From Aquabacter sp. L1I39 (GTDB lineage: Bacteria; Pseudomonadota; Alphaproteobacteria; Rhizobiales; Xanthobacteraceae): 64,000 bases of DNA. The notes beneath the pieces were generated by a model. That model did no database searches. It was not told the origin of the DNA and was given only the letters and a program-made list of their open reading frames with translations. Every line of letters starts with the position of its first letter. Position 1 is the first letter of the stretch. The translations under genes and the position numbers were made by a program. Shown here one piece after another: positions 39,627 to 49,295 of the stretch. The stretch is taken from NCBI RefSeq assembly GCF_017742835.1, contig NZ_CP072392.1:5022180-5086179 (forward strand). The letters are read 5' to 3'.

Positions 39627-40433
39627 ATGATGCGCTTCGCCACCGCTCCGCTCCTTCTCGCCCTTTGCGCCGCGAGCTTCGGCGCGGGGCTGGCCGCAGG
39701 GCTGCCGCCCGCCTTCGCCCAGGGCGCGGGCGCCCCCAGGAGCGAGACGCGTCCCGCGTCCCAGAAACCTGCGTCCACGCGGCCTGCCAAGGTGGACCCC
39801 GCCCTCCAGGCCGCCGCACAGAAGGTGGCCGGCCCCTTCCTTCTCTCCAGCGCCGATGGCATGCGCACCTGCGCCGTGACGCTGCGCGCCGACCCGGCCC
39901 CCGGACCGGCCCCCGCCTTCCTGCTGGGCCTCGATGCCGGGGCCTGCACGGCCATCGCCTTCGCCCCGCAGCTCTCGGCCTGGACGCCGGACCCCTCGGG
40001 CGCGGTGCGGCTGCTGGATGGGCAGGGCCGCCTGGTGGCGGAATTCACCGAGGCCACCGGCGGCAGCTATGAGGCGCTGCGGGAAGGCGACGGGGTCTAT
40101 TTCCTGGCTCCCCCCGCCGCGCAGAGCGGCATCGAGGTGTCGGTGGAGGAGATGACCGGCGACTGGGACCTCGCCCGCACCGCCGGCAAGCCGATCTGCC
40201 GATGGACCCTGTCCGCGGATCCTGCGGCTGGCGGCAGCCGCGCGGTGCGCGTCGCCCCCGGATGCGATGCGGGCCTCGCCCAGTTCGCGCCGGTGGGATG
40301 GCGGATCGAAGGCGGCAACGTGCTGGTGGAGTCCGGCTCGGGCGCGACGACCCTGCGATTCGCGCGACAGGAAGATGGCAGCTGGGCGAAGGTGCCCGAG
40401 CGCGGACGCCCCCTGTTGCTGTTGCGACCGTGA
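39627..40433 (+). CDS. Secreted protein with two AprI/Inh-type protease-inhibitor domains
   Basis: A 268-residue exported protein. A signal peptide (to about residue 32, ending AFAQ) and a Pro/Ala/Thr linker precede two tandem beta-barrel units of the AprI/Inh metalloprotease-inhibitor type. The first spans about residues 66-155 ('GPFLLSSADGMRTCAVTL' ... 'AGACTAIAF'), the second about residues 176-268 ('GDWDLARTAGKPICRWTL' ... 'GCDAGLAQF'). Each has the paired cysteines of that family. Single-domain forms inhibit secreted serralysin-like proteases; no such protease is in the window. An ATG one codon later is an equal start. Confidence 0.8.
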   Translation: MMRFATAPLLLALCAASFGAGLAAGLPPAFAQGAGAPRSETRPASQKPASTRPAKVDPALQAAAQKVAGPFLLSSADGMRTCAVTLRADPAPGPAPAFLLGLDAGACTAIAFAPQLSAWTPDPSGAVRLLDGQGRLVAEFTEATGGSYEALREGDGVYFLAPPAAQSGIEVSVEEMTGDWDLARTAGKPICRWTLSADPAAGGSRAVRVAPGCDAGLAQFAPVGWRIEGGNVLVESGSGATTLRFARQEDGSWAKVPERGRPLLLLRP

Positions 40434-40666
40434 CACAGTTGCGGAGCCCAGACGCCTTTTCCCACACGGCAGACGAATGCTGCAATGCGGCCTCAACCTG
40501 AGCCGTACGCGGAGTTTCCCCAGCGCGTTGCGATTTTGCAACAATGAAATCCAGCATTCATGCGGGGTTGTCTAATTTTTGGTCAAACACTGCCCCTTTT
40601 TTCACATTGGACAATGTGGAGAAATTTGGTCTGAATCACTTCAGATGTTTTCTAGGGGGTAGGTGT
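40434..40666. promoter_or_regulatory. AT-rich leader of the porin gene with inverted repeats
   Basis: This 233-bp gap is markedly AT rich. It holds GTTGC-N6-GCAAC (40527-40542) and CACATTG-GA-CAATGTG (40603-40618), the latter 49 bp before the porin start. Both could be operators or leader hairpins of the porin mRNA; no promoter pair was clear. Confidence 0.4.
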
Positions 40667-41584
40667 ATGAAAAAGCTCGCACTCGCTGCCGCTGCCAGCA
40701 CGATGATCGTCGGCTCGGCCTTCGCAGCCGACCTGTCGACGATGCCCGTGAAGGCCGTGGTGGCGCCGCCGCCGCCCCCCATGTGGGACCTGGCCTTCGG
40801 TGTGACCGGCACGACCGACTATCTGTTCCGCGGTATCAGCCAGACGAACAACAACCCGGCCATCCAGGGCTTTGTCGAACTCCAGCTGTTCGACTGGGTG
40901 TATTTCAACGTGTGGGCGTCCAACCAGAACTGGGTTGCCACCACGATGGAAGGCCTGGGCTATCTGTCCACCAACAGCTCGCTTGAAGTCGACTTCTCCG
41001 GTGGCCTGCGTCACACCTGGGGCAACTTCGCCCTCGACGTCGGCGCGGTGTACTACACCTATCCGGGTGGCTCTGGCTCCAACAACATCGATCCGACGGT
41101 TGGCTCCCTGAAGTCCACGAACTTCAACTACTGGGAAATCTACGCCAAGCCGTCCTACCAGGTTGCGCCCTGGCTGAACCTCGGCCTGAACCTCTACTGG
41201 ACCAGCGACTTCGCCTCCACCGGCACCGACGGCACCGCGCTCTCGGTCACCGCCAAGGTTCCGCTGCCGGCCTTCGGCCCCGGTGGCGACTTCGGCTGGT
41301 ACGTGTCTGGCGAATTCGGCCATCAGTGGCTGTCCACCAGCGCCTACAATTACGATGTGACCAACATCTTCACCGGTTACACCTACAATCAGACCATTGC
41401 CGGCTATAACTGGTGGAATGCGGGCATCGCCTTCACCTACAAGGCGGCGACCCTGGATCTGCGCTATTCCGGCACCGATCTCAGCAACGAAGATTGCGCC
41501 TTCATGATCAGCAACCAGAACGCTTGCGGCAACAAGTTCGTCGCCAGCCTGTCCTTCGCGACCTCCTTCAACGCCCTGAAGTGA
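40667..41584 (+). CDS. TorF-family putative porin
   Basis: A 305-residue outer-membrane protein. The signal peptide is MKKLALAAAASTMIVGSAFA-A. A proline-rich hinge (APPPPPMW) leads into the beta-barrel, whose first strands carry the TIGR02001/TorF signature 'TTDYLFRGISQTNNNPAIQG'. Alternating aromatic strands continue to the C-terminus (SFATSFNALK), which lacks the usual terminal Phe. The start at 40667 (MKKLALAAA) was chosen because the frame extends upstream only by non-coding AT-rich sequence. The gene is followed by a strong terminator, consistent with high expression. Confidence 0.88.
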   Translation: MKKLALAAAASTMIVGSAFAADLSTMPVKAVVAPPPPPMWDLAFGVTGTTDYLFRGISQTNNNPAIQGFVELQLFDWVYFNVWASNQNWVATTMEGLGYLSTNSSLEVDFSGGLRHTWGNFALDVGAVYYTYPGGSGSNNIDPTVGSLKSTNFNYWEIYAKPSYQVAPWLNLGLNLYWTSDFASTGTDGTALSVTAKVPLPAFGPGGDFGWYVSGEFGHQWLSTSAYNYDVTNIFTGYTYNQTIAGYNWWNAGIAFTYKAATLDLRYSGTDLSNEDCAFMISNQNACGNKFVASLSFATSFNALK

Positions 41585-41704
41585 TGTCGTCCTGGCTCCG
41601 GCCAGGGTTGCAAGGCATGCAGGACGTCTGTTGAGATGCCTGAAAGCAAGGAGATCGAGCGCGGCAGCGTTTCCATGAAACGCTGAACGTATCGAGAGAG
41701 ATAG

Positions 41705-41734
41705 AAACCCCGCCGAGGCCTCGGCGGGGTTTTT
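41705..41734. terminator. Strong terminator of the porin gene
   Basis: A 28-bp perfect palindrome (AAACCCCGCCGAGG with its complement) followed by further T residues on the plus strand, 120 bp past the stop. On the minus strand the opposite tail is TTTCTATCTC, so it can also stop antisense transcription. Confidence 0.9.
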
Positions 41735-41852
41735 GCTTTTGCGGCATCGCGCGGCGCAGGGCCATGGTGCGCGGGAAGAGGCGCCGCAATGCACAGGCAA
41801 TGACGAAAGGGGTGGGGGCGGGCTGCCGAGCGGTGGACACAAGCGCGCCCGC

Positions 41853-44381
41853 TCAGGACAAGCCCGTCCCACTTCGGCCCGCCGCCCGCACCGGCCGACC
41901 ATCGGCAGGCGCCCCGGCGGGATCGGCGATCATGCTCTCCACCCGGTCCAGCAGCACGGGCAGTTCGAACGGCTTGGTGAGCAGTTCCGTCCCCGGATTG
42001 CGCGCGCCCTGCCCGAGATCGAGCTCATGGGCATAGCCGGTGACGAAAAGGACCTTTAGGCCTGGCCAGAGCACCCGCCCCTCATCCGCCAATTGGCGGC
42101 CATGCATGCCGGGAAGCCCCACATCGGTCACCATCAGGTCGATGGCGCTTTCGGACTTGAGGATGGCCAGCGCCGATGGGCCGTCCGCCGCCTCCATCAC
42201 CCGGTAGCCCACCTCGCTGAGCGCCTCGACCACGAGGCTGCGCACCGCCGGCTCGTCTTCCACCACCAGCACCCGCGCCGTGTGGCCGCCATTGCGCGGG
42301 GATAGGGCAGGCTCGGCTGGATCCGCGCGCGCTGGGATCAGGCTGCGAGGCAGGAAGAGCATCATCTTGGTGCCCGCGCCCGGCGCGCTCTCGATGCAGG
42401 TGGAGCCGCCGGATTGCTGGGCAAAGCCATAGATCATGGACAGGCCGAGCCCCGTGCCCTTGCCCAGCGGCTTGGTGGTGAAGAAGGGGTCGAACGCCTT
42501 GGCCATGGTCTGCGCCGACATGCCGTGGCCGGTGTCGGACACCGCGATGGCCACATAGTCCCCCGGCTGCGCCAGCCGGTAGCGCCGGCACTGCTCCGCC
42601 TCCACCCGCATATTGCCGGCCGAGATGCTCATGTGTCCGCCTTGAGGCATGGCATCGCGGGCATTGATCGCCAGATTGAGAATGGCACTTTCCAGCTGGT
42701 TGGGATCGCAGGTGGCCGGCCAAAGGTCGTCTGGCGCCTGGAGGTCCAGCGTGATCAATTCCCCGATGGACCGGCGGATCAGGGCCTCCATGCCCCGCAC
42801 CAGGGCCATCACCTCCACCGGGCGCGGATCCAGTGCCTGGCGGCGGGAGAAGGCGAGGAGGCGCTGGGTCAGGGAGGCGGCGCGGTCGGCGGAAGCACCG
42901 ATGATGCCGAGATAGGTCGCGATATCGGCGCCCGCATCGCGCTCCCGCCGCCGGCGGATCATGTCGAGCGAGCCGGTGATGCCGGTCAGGAGATTGTTGA
43001 AATCATGGGCGATGCCGCCCGTCAGCTGACCCACCGCCTCCATCTTCTGGGCATGACGCAAGGCGTCTTCCGCGTGCAAAAGGGCCTCCGCATTGGCCTT
43101 CTGCTCGGTGATGTCGCGGCCATAGCCGTAAACGAGACCGTCTTCCCGCGCCGTGTGCCAGGAGATCCAGCGCAACGTCCCATCCACGGCTAGGAACCGG
43201 TTCTCGAACGCGGTCAAGTCCTCTCCGCCCGCGGCCCGCTGCAGGGCGGAGGCGGAGCCGGGCACGTCTTCCGGCAGCATGAACTGGGAGAAACTGCGCC
43301 CCACCACGACCTCCGGCGCGTGGCCGAGAATGCGGGACCAGGATGGGCTGACCGAGCGGAAGATGCCGTCGGCGGTAATCGTCACCAGGAGATCGCGCGA
43401 GTGGGACCAGATGCGGTCCGCCCGCCGCCGCTCGGCCGTCAGTGCCGCCACATTGGCGAGCGCGCCGCTGATCTGGCCCGCCAGCAGCCGCCCAAGATCG
43501 ATCACGTCCATGTCGCTGCGCAGATAGGGGTTGAGGCCCAGCACCAGATGCCCCGCCACCCCTTCCTCCGAGGCGCCGGCGATGGAAACCACCAGCGCGC
43601 GGGTGGGCGCAATATCCCAGGCCCCGCCGGGACGGGGAAGGTCGGCGGGAAGGTCGATGATCCGCCAGGGGGCCGCCAGCCCTTCCAGTGGCCAGGGATG
43701 ATGGAGCAGTGGCTCCGCCGCCTCAGCGCAGGCCACGCCCCGCCAGCCCTCCTCGGTGCGCAGGAAAATGAGGGCGAAGGGGAAATCGCGCGGATTGGCG
43801 CCGAGCACGGTGCGGGCGGCATCGCAGACGGCCTCCTGGGTGGTGGCCCCTACCAGTTCCATGCCCAGCATGCGCAGGGAGCCGAGCCGGCGCTCGGCGA
43901 TGACGCGCTCGGTGACTTCCGTGACCACGCACAACAGGCCGTCCACCGCCCCGGCGGGCCCGAACAGCGGGCTGTAGGAGAAGCTGTGATACGTCTCCTC
44001 GGGAAAGCCGCTGCGCTCCAGCAGAAGGAGCAGCGCGTCGTTCCAGGTGGCCTCCCCGTCGCGCACCCGCGCCACCTGATCGGCCACGTCCTCATAGACC
44101 TCCGCCCACACCTCCCGAAACGGGCGGCCCAGCATGGTCGGGTGCTTGAGGCCGAGGGTGGGGATATAGCTGTCATTATAGAAGAAGCAGAGGTCCTCCC
44201 CCCAGCCGAGCCACATCTCAAAGCGGGAGGTGAGCAGCATGCGCAAGGGGATCTTCAGCCCATCCGGCCACCGGCGTGGATCGCCGAGCGCCGTCGCCGC
44301 CCAGTCGTGAGCCCGCATGCGAGCGGCCATTTCGCTCGTGCCGGGAAAGATCTCCGCGAGGTCTGGACGCGGCTCCTCCAC
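41853..44381 (-). CDS. Hybrid sensor histidine kinase with PAS and GAF-like domains and a receiver
   Basis: An 842-residue soluble two-component kinase. N-terminal PAS domain (about residues 30-170, 'FFYNDSYIPTLGLKHP' ... 'ERSGFPEETYHSFSYSPL'), a GAF-like region (~185-340), a second PAS domain (~355-470), HisKA with phospho-acceptor H459 (GGIAHDFNNLL), an HATPase domain (N box 'LNLAINARDAMP', G boxes 'DTGHGM' and 'GTGLGL'), and a C-terminal receiver with D753 (VTDVGLPG). The GTG at 44381 has GGGGAGG six bases upstream and is preferred to ATG 44438. No transmembrane segment is seen, so it senses a cytosolic cue. No output regulator is adjacent. Confidence 0.92.
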   Translation of the reverse strand: MEEPRPDLAEIFPGTSEMAARMRAHDWAATALGDPRRWPDGLKIPLRMLLTSRFEMWLGWGEDLCFFYNDSYIPTLGLKHPTMLGRPFREVWAEVYEDVADQVARVRDGEATWNDALLLLLERSGFPEETYHSFSYSPLFGPAGAVDGLLCVVTEVTERVIAERRLGSLRMLGMELVGATTQEAVCDAARTVLGANPRDFPFALIFLRTEEGWRGVACAEAAEPLLHHPWPLEGLAAPWRIIDLPADLPRPGGAWDIAPTRALVVSIAGASEEGVAGHLVLGLNPYLRSDMDVIDLGRLLAGQISGALANVAALTAERRRADRIWSHSRDLLVTITADGIFRSVSPSWSRILGHAPEVVVGRSFSQFMLPEDVPGSASALQRAAGGEDLTAFENRFLAVDGTLRWISWHTAREDGLVYGYGRDITEQKANAEALLHAEDALRHAQKMEAVGQLTGGIAHDFNNLLTGITGSLDMIRRRRERDAGADIATYLGIIGASADRAASLTQRLLAFSRRQALDPRPVEVMALVRGMEALIRRSIGELITLDLQAPDDLWPATCDPNQLESAILNLAINARDAMPQGGHMSISAGNMRVEAEQCRRYRLAQPGDYVAIAVSDTGHGMSAQTMAKAFDPFFTTKPLGKGTGLGLSMIYGFAQQSGGSTCIESAPGAGTKMMLFLPRSLIPARADPAEPALSPRNGGHTARVLVVEDEPAVRSLVVEALSEVGYRVMEAADGPSALAILKSESAIDLMVTDVGLPGMHGRQLADEGRVLWPGLKVLFVTGYAHELDLGQGARNPGTELLTKPFELPVLLDRVESMIADPAGAPADGRPVRAAGRSGTGLS

Positions 44382-44531
44382 CTTGCCTCCCCCTGACCAG
44401 ACGCGGCGCCCCAGTTTGCGCCGCCCCCCATAACGCACCCGCCACGCTTTGGTTCACTGAAGCCCCGCGCATTTTGGCATTGGGCGGGGCTTCGCGCCCG
44501 GCTACGGCCCATGAGGCCGTAGCGCCCGCCC

Positions 44532-45068
44532 TCACATGCGCCTGCGCAGCCAGAAGCCGGCCAGGAGGGCCGCGGCCAACAGTAGCGCCAGCACAGCCAG
44601 TGTCACGATGAGGGCCGACTGGTCGAGCCAAGCCACCACCGGTACGCACAGCGCCAGCACCACCCCATTGAGCCCCACCCGCCAGGAGGCGGTGTGCACG
44701 CCCGCCACGAAGGTGCCGAGCGCCAGCAGCAGCAGGATGGCAAGGCCGGTGGAATCCGCATTGGCCACCGCCTGCACGCTCGGCAGGAAGAGCAGCGTCA
44801 TGGCCACCAGGAAGGCGCCCCAGTGCAGCAACTGGGTCCACACCACCCGCCAGCGCCGCTGGCCGTCCACGCCCCAGCCCTCATAGATGCAGGCGCCGCA
44901 ATTGAAGAGTGTCACCAGCTCCCAATAATGCTGCAGCGGGCTGCGCGAGAGCGCCGAATAGGCGACCCCGCCCAGCGTCAGCAGCAGCGTGGCGAGGTAG
45001 GGCACTTCCCGCAGCCAGGCCCGCACCCCATTGGGGCCGGAAGCGGGAGTGGGGTGCGTGTTGGCCAT
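44532..45068 (-). CDS. Integral membrane protein of unknown family
   Basis: A 178-residue inner-membrane protein with about five hydrophobic segments. The start ATG at 45068 (MANTHPTPAS) has GGAGG upstream; a TTG two codons earlier is weaker. The cluster 'LVTLFNCGACIYEGWG' contains two cysteines on one face. I do not recognise a family. It is 39 bp downstream of the MarC-type gene on the same strand, so the two are probably co-transcribed. Confidence 0.75.
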   Translation of the reverse strand: MANTHPTPASGPNGVRAWLREVPYLATLLLTLGGVAYSALSRSPLQHYWELVTLFNCGACIYEGWGVDGQRRWRVVWTQLLHWGAFLVAMTLLFLPSVQAVANADSTGLAILLLLALGTFVAGVHTASWRVGLNGVVLALCVPVVAWLDQSALIVTLAVLALLLAAALLAGFWLRRRM

Positions 45069-45107
45069 GGACAAAGCCTCCGTGGATCGGTCAGGGCTCG
45101 GACCGGA

Positions 45108-45746
45108 TCAGCGCATCCAGCCCGGGAACATGGCGCCGAGCGCCCCGCCCACCATCTCCATGGCGATGGCGGCGAGAATGATGCCCATCAATCGCTTGGA
45201 AATAGAAAGCGCGGTGGGCGACAGGCGGCTGCCAATCAGGGGCGCCAACGCCATGCAGATGGTGAAGAATACGAGATAGCCCGCCAGCCCCACATAGAAG
45301 CCCACGGCCTCGCGCGGATCGGCGGAGGTCTGCGCATAGACGATGATGGTGGCCATGGTGCCCGGCCCGATGGCGATGGGCAGGCCGAGCGGATAGACGC
45401 CCGGATTGGACGTGGACTTGAACTGCGCCTGCTCCTCATCCGTGCCCGAATGGGAGGTGTGGTCGTCACCGCTGAGCATGGACAAAGCGATCATCAGCAC
45501 GATGAGACCGCCGGCCAGGCGGAAATGATCCACATCGATGCCGAACAGGTTCAACAGCATGTGCCCGGCCAGCGCGCACACCAGCGCACCGATGATGACC
45601 GTGGCGAGCATGGCGATGAGCGTGCTGCGCCGCGCGGCTGGTGTGAGGTCCGCCGTGAGCGCCAGAAAAATAGGCACGATGCTCAAGGGGCTCATGATGG
45701 CGAACAGTGCCGCGAACAGTTTCGCGGACAGTGCGAGGTCGATCAT
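45108..45746 (-). CDS. MarC/NAAT-family membrane protein
   Basis: A 212-residue inner-membrane protein with six membrane segments. It shows the family's duplicated motif: 'AIMSPLSIVPIFLALTADL' near the N-terminus and 'LPIAIGPGTMATIIVYA' in the second half. MarC-type proteins have no established transport role despite the name; some relatives transport neutral amino acids. It heads a two-gene unit with the unknown membrane protein. Confidence 0.9.
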   Translation of the reverse strand: MIDLALSAKLFAALFAIMSPLSIVPIFLALTADLTPAARRSTLIAMLATVIIGALVCALAGHMLLNLFGIDVDHFRLAGGLIVLMIALSMLSGDDHTSHSGTDEEQAQFKSTSNPGVYPLGLPIAIGPGTMATIIVYAQTSADPREAVGFYVGLAGYLVFFTICMALAPLIGSRLSPTALSISKRLMGIILAAIAMEMVGGALGAMFPGWMR

Positions 45747-45955
45747 GCCGGCTCTCCCTGAAATGCCAGCTTAGGTTTTTGCCCGACCCGTCCTGATTTT
45801 CCTAATGATTTCCGCTGCGGCACGTCAGTGCCGGGCCGCGAGGCAAGCCGCGGGGGCACGCCGCGCGCCCGCGCTGCGCGGGAACTTTCCGCCCCTGCAA
45901 GGGTCATCACCGGCGGGCGGCGACTGCCGCCGGTGCATCCGTTACGGAGGAAGGA

Positions 45956-46306
45956 ATGAAGGTGCGCAAGTTCGCGGTTTCGGACGTGGCCCTGGAAAAG
46001 TCGCCGGGCCAGGATGCGGAGATCTTCGTGGGCAATCTGGTGGACGAGCGCCAGGGCGGGCCGATCACAATCGGCTATGGCCGCTATGATGCCGGCCAGA
46101 GCCTGACCGAGACCATGGCCGTCGATGATGTGATGATTGTTCTGGAAGGCGGGATTTCTGTCACCACCGCCGCCGGCACCGTGACGGCGGGGCCAGGGGA
46201 AATCATCTACATGCCCAAGGGCGAGGTGGTGACCATCCTCTCCCACGCGGAAGGCGCGCTCACCGCTTATGTCACCTTCCCCCATTGGCGGCCGGCCCAC
46301 GCCTGA
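45956..46306 (+). CDS. Cupin-domain protein (EutQ-like)
   Basis: A 116-residue single-cupin protein. The beta-barrel motifs are weakly conserved: 'GRYDAGQSLTETMAVDDVMIVLEGG' (motif 1, where the usual His ligands are replaced) and 'GEIIYMPKGEVVTIL' (motif 2). This resembles the EutQ-type cupin, but no ethanolamine genes are nearby and metal binding looks doubtful. GGAGGAAGG lies just before the start. Upstream hairpins at 45868-45882 and 45908-45935 (9-bp stem) sit in the leader and could affect expression. Confidence 0.85.
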   Translation: MKVRKFAVSDVALEKSPGQDAEIFVGNLVDERQGGPITIGYGRYDAGQSLTETMAVDDVMIVLEGGISVTTAAGTVTAGPGEIIYMPKGEVVTILSHAEGALTAYVTFPHWRPAHA

Positions 46307-46314
46307 GGGCGTGC

Positions 46315-47034
46315 TCACATCAGCCGCAGGCCCTTGAGGGAGGCATGGCCGTCCTTGCCCACGATGATGTGGTCGTGCACCTCGATGCCCAGGGGCTTGG
46401 CCACATCGATGATCTTGCGGGTCATGTCGATGTCGGCGCGGGAGGGGGTGGGGTCGCCGGACGGGTGGTTGTGGCACAGGATGATGGCGGTGGCGGACAA
46501 TTCGAGTGCCCGCTTCACCACCTCGCGGGGATAGACCGGCGCGTGGTCCACCGTGCCGGTCTGCAGCACCTCGTCGGCGATCAACTGGTTGCGCTTGTCC
46601 AGGAACAGGACGCGCACCTGCTCACGGTCCGCAAAGGCCATGGCGGCGCGGCAATAGTCGATCACCGCCGTCCAGGAGGACAGGACCGGCCGGCGCTTCA
46701 CCTGGCCGCGCGCCAGGCGATGGGCGGCGGCCTCGATGATCTTGAATTCGGTGACGATGGCGGGCGTCACGCCCGGCGTCTCGGCCAGGCGCGCCGCCGG
46801 GGCGGCCACCACTTCGGCGAAGGAGCCGAACCGCTCCACCAGCGCCTTGGCCAGCGGCTTCACGTCCCGGCGCGGCACGGCGCGGAACAGAACCAGTTCC
46901 AGCAGCTCGTAATCGGCCAGCGCCGCCGCCCCCGCCTCGCGGAAGCGGGCGCGCAGGCGATCCCGATGGCCATGGAAATGCGGCGCCGACGCAAGGCCGG
47001 CCTCCGCAAGTCCCTCCTCGGGATCTTCGGACAT
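46315..47034 (-). CDS. radC: RadC-family JAB-domain protein
   Basis: A 239-residue protein of the RadC family, with an N-terminal helix-hairpin region (to ~residue 110) and a C-terminal JAB/MPN metal-dependent domain containing [17 protein letters not shown], with the ligands of the HxH-x7-S-x2-D type. The old name refers to radiation sensitivity, but the activity is unproven. The start MSEDPEEG lies 5 bp after the map stop, so they are co-transcribed. The family is also common on mobile elements, but this is the chromosomal map-linked copy. Confidence 0.9.
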   Translation of the reverse strand: MSEDPEEGLAEAGLASAPHFHGHRDRLRARFREAGAAALADYELLELVLFRAVPRRDVKPLAKALVERFGSFAEVVAAPAARLAETPGVTPAIVTEFKIIEAAAHRLARGQVKRRPVLSSWTAVIDYCRAAMAFADREQVRVLFLDKRNQLIADEVLQTGTVDHAPVYPREVVKRALELSATAIILCHNHPSGDPTPSRADIDMTRKIIDVAKPLGIEVHDHIIVGKDGHASLKGLRLM

Positions 47035-47039
47035 GCCGC

Positions 47040-47867
47040 TCAGCCCACGGAATAGGGCGGCTTGTGGTAGCCCTTGGGACTCAAGGTGAAGATCTCCACC
47101 CCGGTCTCGGTCACGCCCACCGCATGCTCGAACTGGGCCGAGAGCGAGCGGTCGCGGGTGACGGCGGTCCAGCCGTCCGAGAGCACCTTCACATGGGGGC
47201 GGCCCAGATTGATCATGGGCTCCACGGTGAAGATCATACCGGGCTTCAGCTCCGGCCCCTCGCCCCGGCGGCCCACATGCACGATGTTGGGCTCGTCGTG
47301 GAAGATGCGGCCGACGCCGTGGCCGCAGAAATCGCGCACCACGCTCATATGCTGGGGCTCGACAAACTCCTGGATGGCGGCGCCGATATCGCCCACATGG
47401 GCGCCCGGCTTGATGGCCTGGATGCCGATCATCATGGATTCGTAGGTGACATCCAGCAGCCGCTCGGCCCGGCGGGGGATCTGGCCCACCGCATACATGC
47501 GGCTGGAATCGCCGTACCAGCCGTCGAGCACCAGCGTCACGTCCACATTGACGATGTCGCCCTCGCGCAGTGGGCGGGCATTGGGCATGCCGTGGCAGAC
47601 CACGTGGTTGATGGAGGTGCAGACCGAATAGCGGTAGCCGCGATACATCAGCGTCGCCGGATAGGCGCCGTGGTCCATGGCGAAGTCGAAGACCAGCTTG
47701 TCGATGGCCTCGGTGGACACGCCCGGGCGCACCATCTCGGCCACTTCGTCCAGCACCTTGGCGGTCAACTGCCCGGCGCGGCGCATGCCCTCGAACCCTT
47801 CCGGTCCGTAGAGCTTGATATGTCCGGTCTTCCTCAGCGGCGCCTGGTCCGCTTCCACATAGCTCAT
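47040..47867 (-). CDS. map: Type I methionine aminopeptidase
   Basis: Removes the initiator methionine from new proteins. The 275-residue enzyme carries the five metal ligands: two Asp in '[16 protein letters not shown]', His in '[10 protein letters not shown]', Glu in 'TVEPMI' and Glu in 'QFEHAV'. The start [10 protein letters not shown] has AGGA eight bases upstream; an ATG ten codons earlier (47897) is an alternative. The gene is followed 5 bp later by radC. Confidence 0.97.
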   Translation of the reverse strand: MSYVEADQAPLRKTGHIKLYGPEGFEGMRRAGQLTAKVLDEVAEMVRPGVSTEAIDKLVFDFAMDHGAYPATLMYRGYRYSVCTSINHVVCHGMPNARPLREGDIVNVDVTLVLDGWYGDSSRMYAVGQIPRRAERLLDVTYESMMIGIQAIKPGAHVGDIGAAIQEFVEPQHMSVVRDFCGHGVGRIFHDEPNIVHVGRRGEGPELKPGMIFTVEPMINLGRPHVKVLSDGWTAVTRDRSLSAQFEHAVGVTETGVEIFTLSPKGYHKPPYSVG

Positions 47868-48009
47868 GAAACTCGTCCTGCCGGCGGGGCGGCGCATCAC
47901 CACCCGGCTTTTCTCTTCCAGATTTAGGCCAAGCCACGCGCAAAGCAAGTCATAGCATGCCGTTGCCAGCCTTGCGCGAGGCGCGCGGCGGCCGTTTCGC
48001 GGTCCCGCT

Positions 48010-48723
48010 TCAGCCCAGCATGGGCACGCTGCCGGCCACCTCGATGCCCTCCCGGTCCAGCGCGCAGACAAGGCCGATGGCCTCCACGCCCGCCGTCCGG
48101 GCCAGATCAAAGGCCGCCCCATAGGCGGGATCAAGATCCCGTGCGAGGGCGATGGAACGGGCCGAGCCGATCTGGCTGAGATAGACCATCACCGCCCGGG
48201 CGCCCTCCCCGGCCATGGCGGCGAGTTCCGCCAGGTGCTTGGCGCCGCGGGCGGTCACGCAATCGGGAAACTCCGCCGCGCCGGGGGTGCGCATGAGGTG
48301 CACATTCTTCACCTCCACGAAGCAGGGCGGGCGGGCGTCATCCTCCAAAAGAATGTCGATCCGGCTGTTGCGGCCATATTTGACCTCGCGTCGCAGCCGG
48401 GCATAGCCGGCGAGCTCCGGCACCTTCCCCGCGCCGATCGCCTCCGCCACCAGGCGGTTGGGATGCATGGTGTTGACGCCCACCAGTTCCGGCCCCGCGC
48501 CGAAATCCGCCTGCACCAATTCCCAGCCAAAGGCGAGCTTGCGGCCCGGCCCGGAGGCGGGCGCCAGCCACACCCGGGAGCCCGGCGTCGCCAGCCCCGT
48601 CATGGCGCCGGAATTGGCCACATGGGCGGTGGTCAATGTGCCATCGGCCAGTTCCACGTCGGCGAGGAAACGCTTGTAGCGGCGCACCAGGATGGCCGGC
48701 ACCAAAGGAAGAGGAAAGCGCAT
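48010..48723 (-). CDS. sfsA: SfsA family protein (sugar fermentation stimulation protein A)
   Basis: A 237-residue protein of the SfsA family. It has the N-terminal '[12 protein letters not shown]', '[12 protein letters not shown]' and '[11 protein letters not shown]' motifs and the nuclease-like core '[21 protein letters not shown]'. SfsA was first seen as a maltose-linked regulator and its fold suggests a nuclease-like, DNA-binding protein; its function is uncertain. Its ATG overlaps the stop of the thioesterase gene by one base, so translation is coupled. Confidence 0.95.
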   Translation of the reverse strand: MRFPLPLVPAILVRRYKRFLADVELADGTLTTAHVANSGAMTGLATPGSRVWLAPASGPGRKLAFGWELVQADFGAGPELVGVNTMHPNRLVAEAIGAGKVPELAGYARLRREVKYGRNSRIDILLEDDARPPCFVEVKNVHLMRTPGAAEFPDCVTARGAKHLAELAAMAGEGARAVMVYLSQIGSARSIALARDLDPAYGAAFDLARTAGVEAIGLVCALDREGIEVAGSVPMLG

Positions 48724-49193
48724 CAGGCGCGGGTGTCGCTGCGGCCCAGAAGGCAGATGAGCGTCTGGGTGGCGGTGGCGCAATGGGTGCGCGCGCCCTC
48801 CTTCTCCGCAAACACATCCACCTTCACGATGGTGAGCGTGCGGCCGGAGCGCACCACTTCTCCCACAGCCACCAGGCGCTCGCCCCGACCGGGGGCCATG
48901 ATGTTGATCTTATATTCCACCGTCAGCACGGTGGAATCGGCCGGAAAGAGCGTGAAGGCCGCATAGCCGCCCGCCGTGTCGGCCAACGCGCCCACGGCGC
49001 CGCCATGGAAGAAGCCGTGCTGCTGCGTCACACCCTCCGCGTAGGGCAGCACCACGCTAACACGGCCCGGCGCCACCTCCTCCATGCGCGCGCCCATGCT
49101 GGCCATGAAAGGCTGGCGGGCGAAGCTCTCGCGGACGCGAGCCTCGAAATCAGGATCGGGGGGCGTAAAGGCGGGGGTCGCGGCGATGGTCAT
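48723..49193 (-). CDS. PaaI-family hotdog-fold thioesterase
   Basis: A 156-residue hotdog thioesterase, likely acting on an acyl-CoA. The catalytic-type motif is '[27 protein letters not shown]' (HG-FFHGG, with Asp/Asn position DTAGG), followed by '[22 protein letters not shown]'. No pathway neighbour indicates a substrate. It shares a one-base overlap with sfsA. Confidence 0.88.
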   Translation of the reverse strand: MTIAATPAFTPPDPDFEARVRESFARQPFMASMGARMEEVAPGRVSVVLPYAEGVTQQHGFFHGGAVGALADTAGGYAAFTLFPADSTVLTVEYKINIMAPGRGERLVAVGEVVRSGRTLTIVKVDVFAEKEGARTHCATATQTLICLLGRSDTRA

Positions 49194-49295
49194 GCGTCTC
49201 TTCCGTTGCGGCGCGCCACCATAGCGCGGTCGCCGGACGAGGCCACCCCGACCTCTGGCGCACGGCGCGAGATGCCGCGCGCCGTGCGGATCGCC

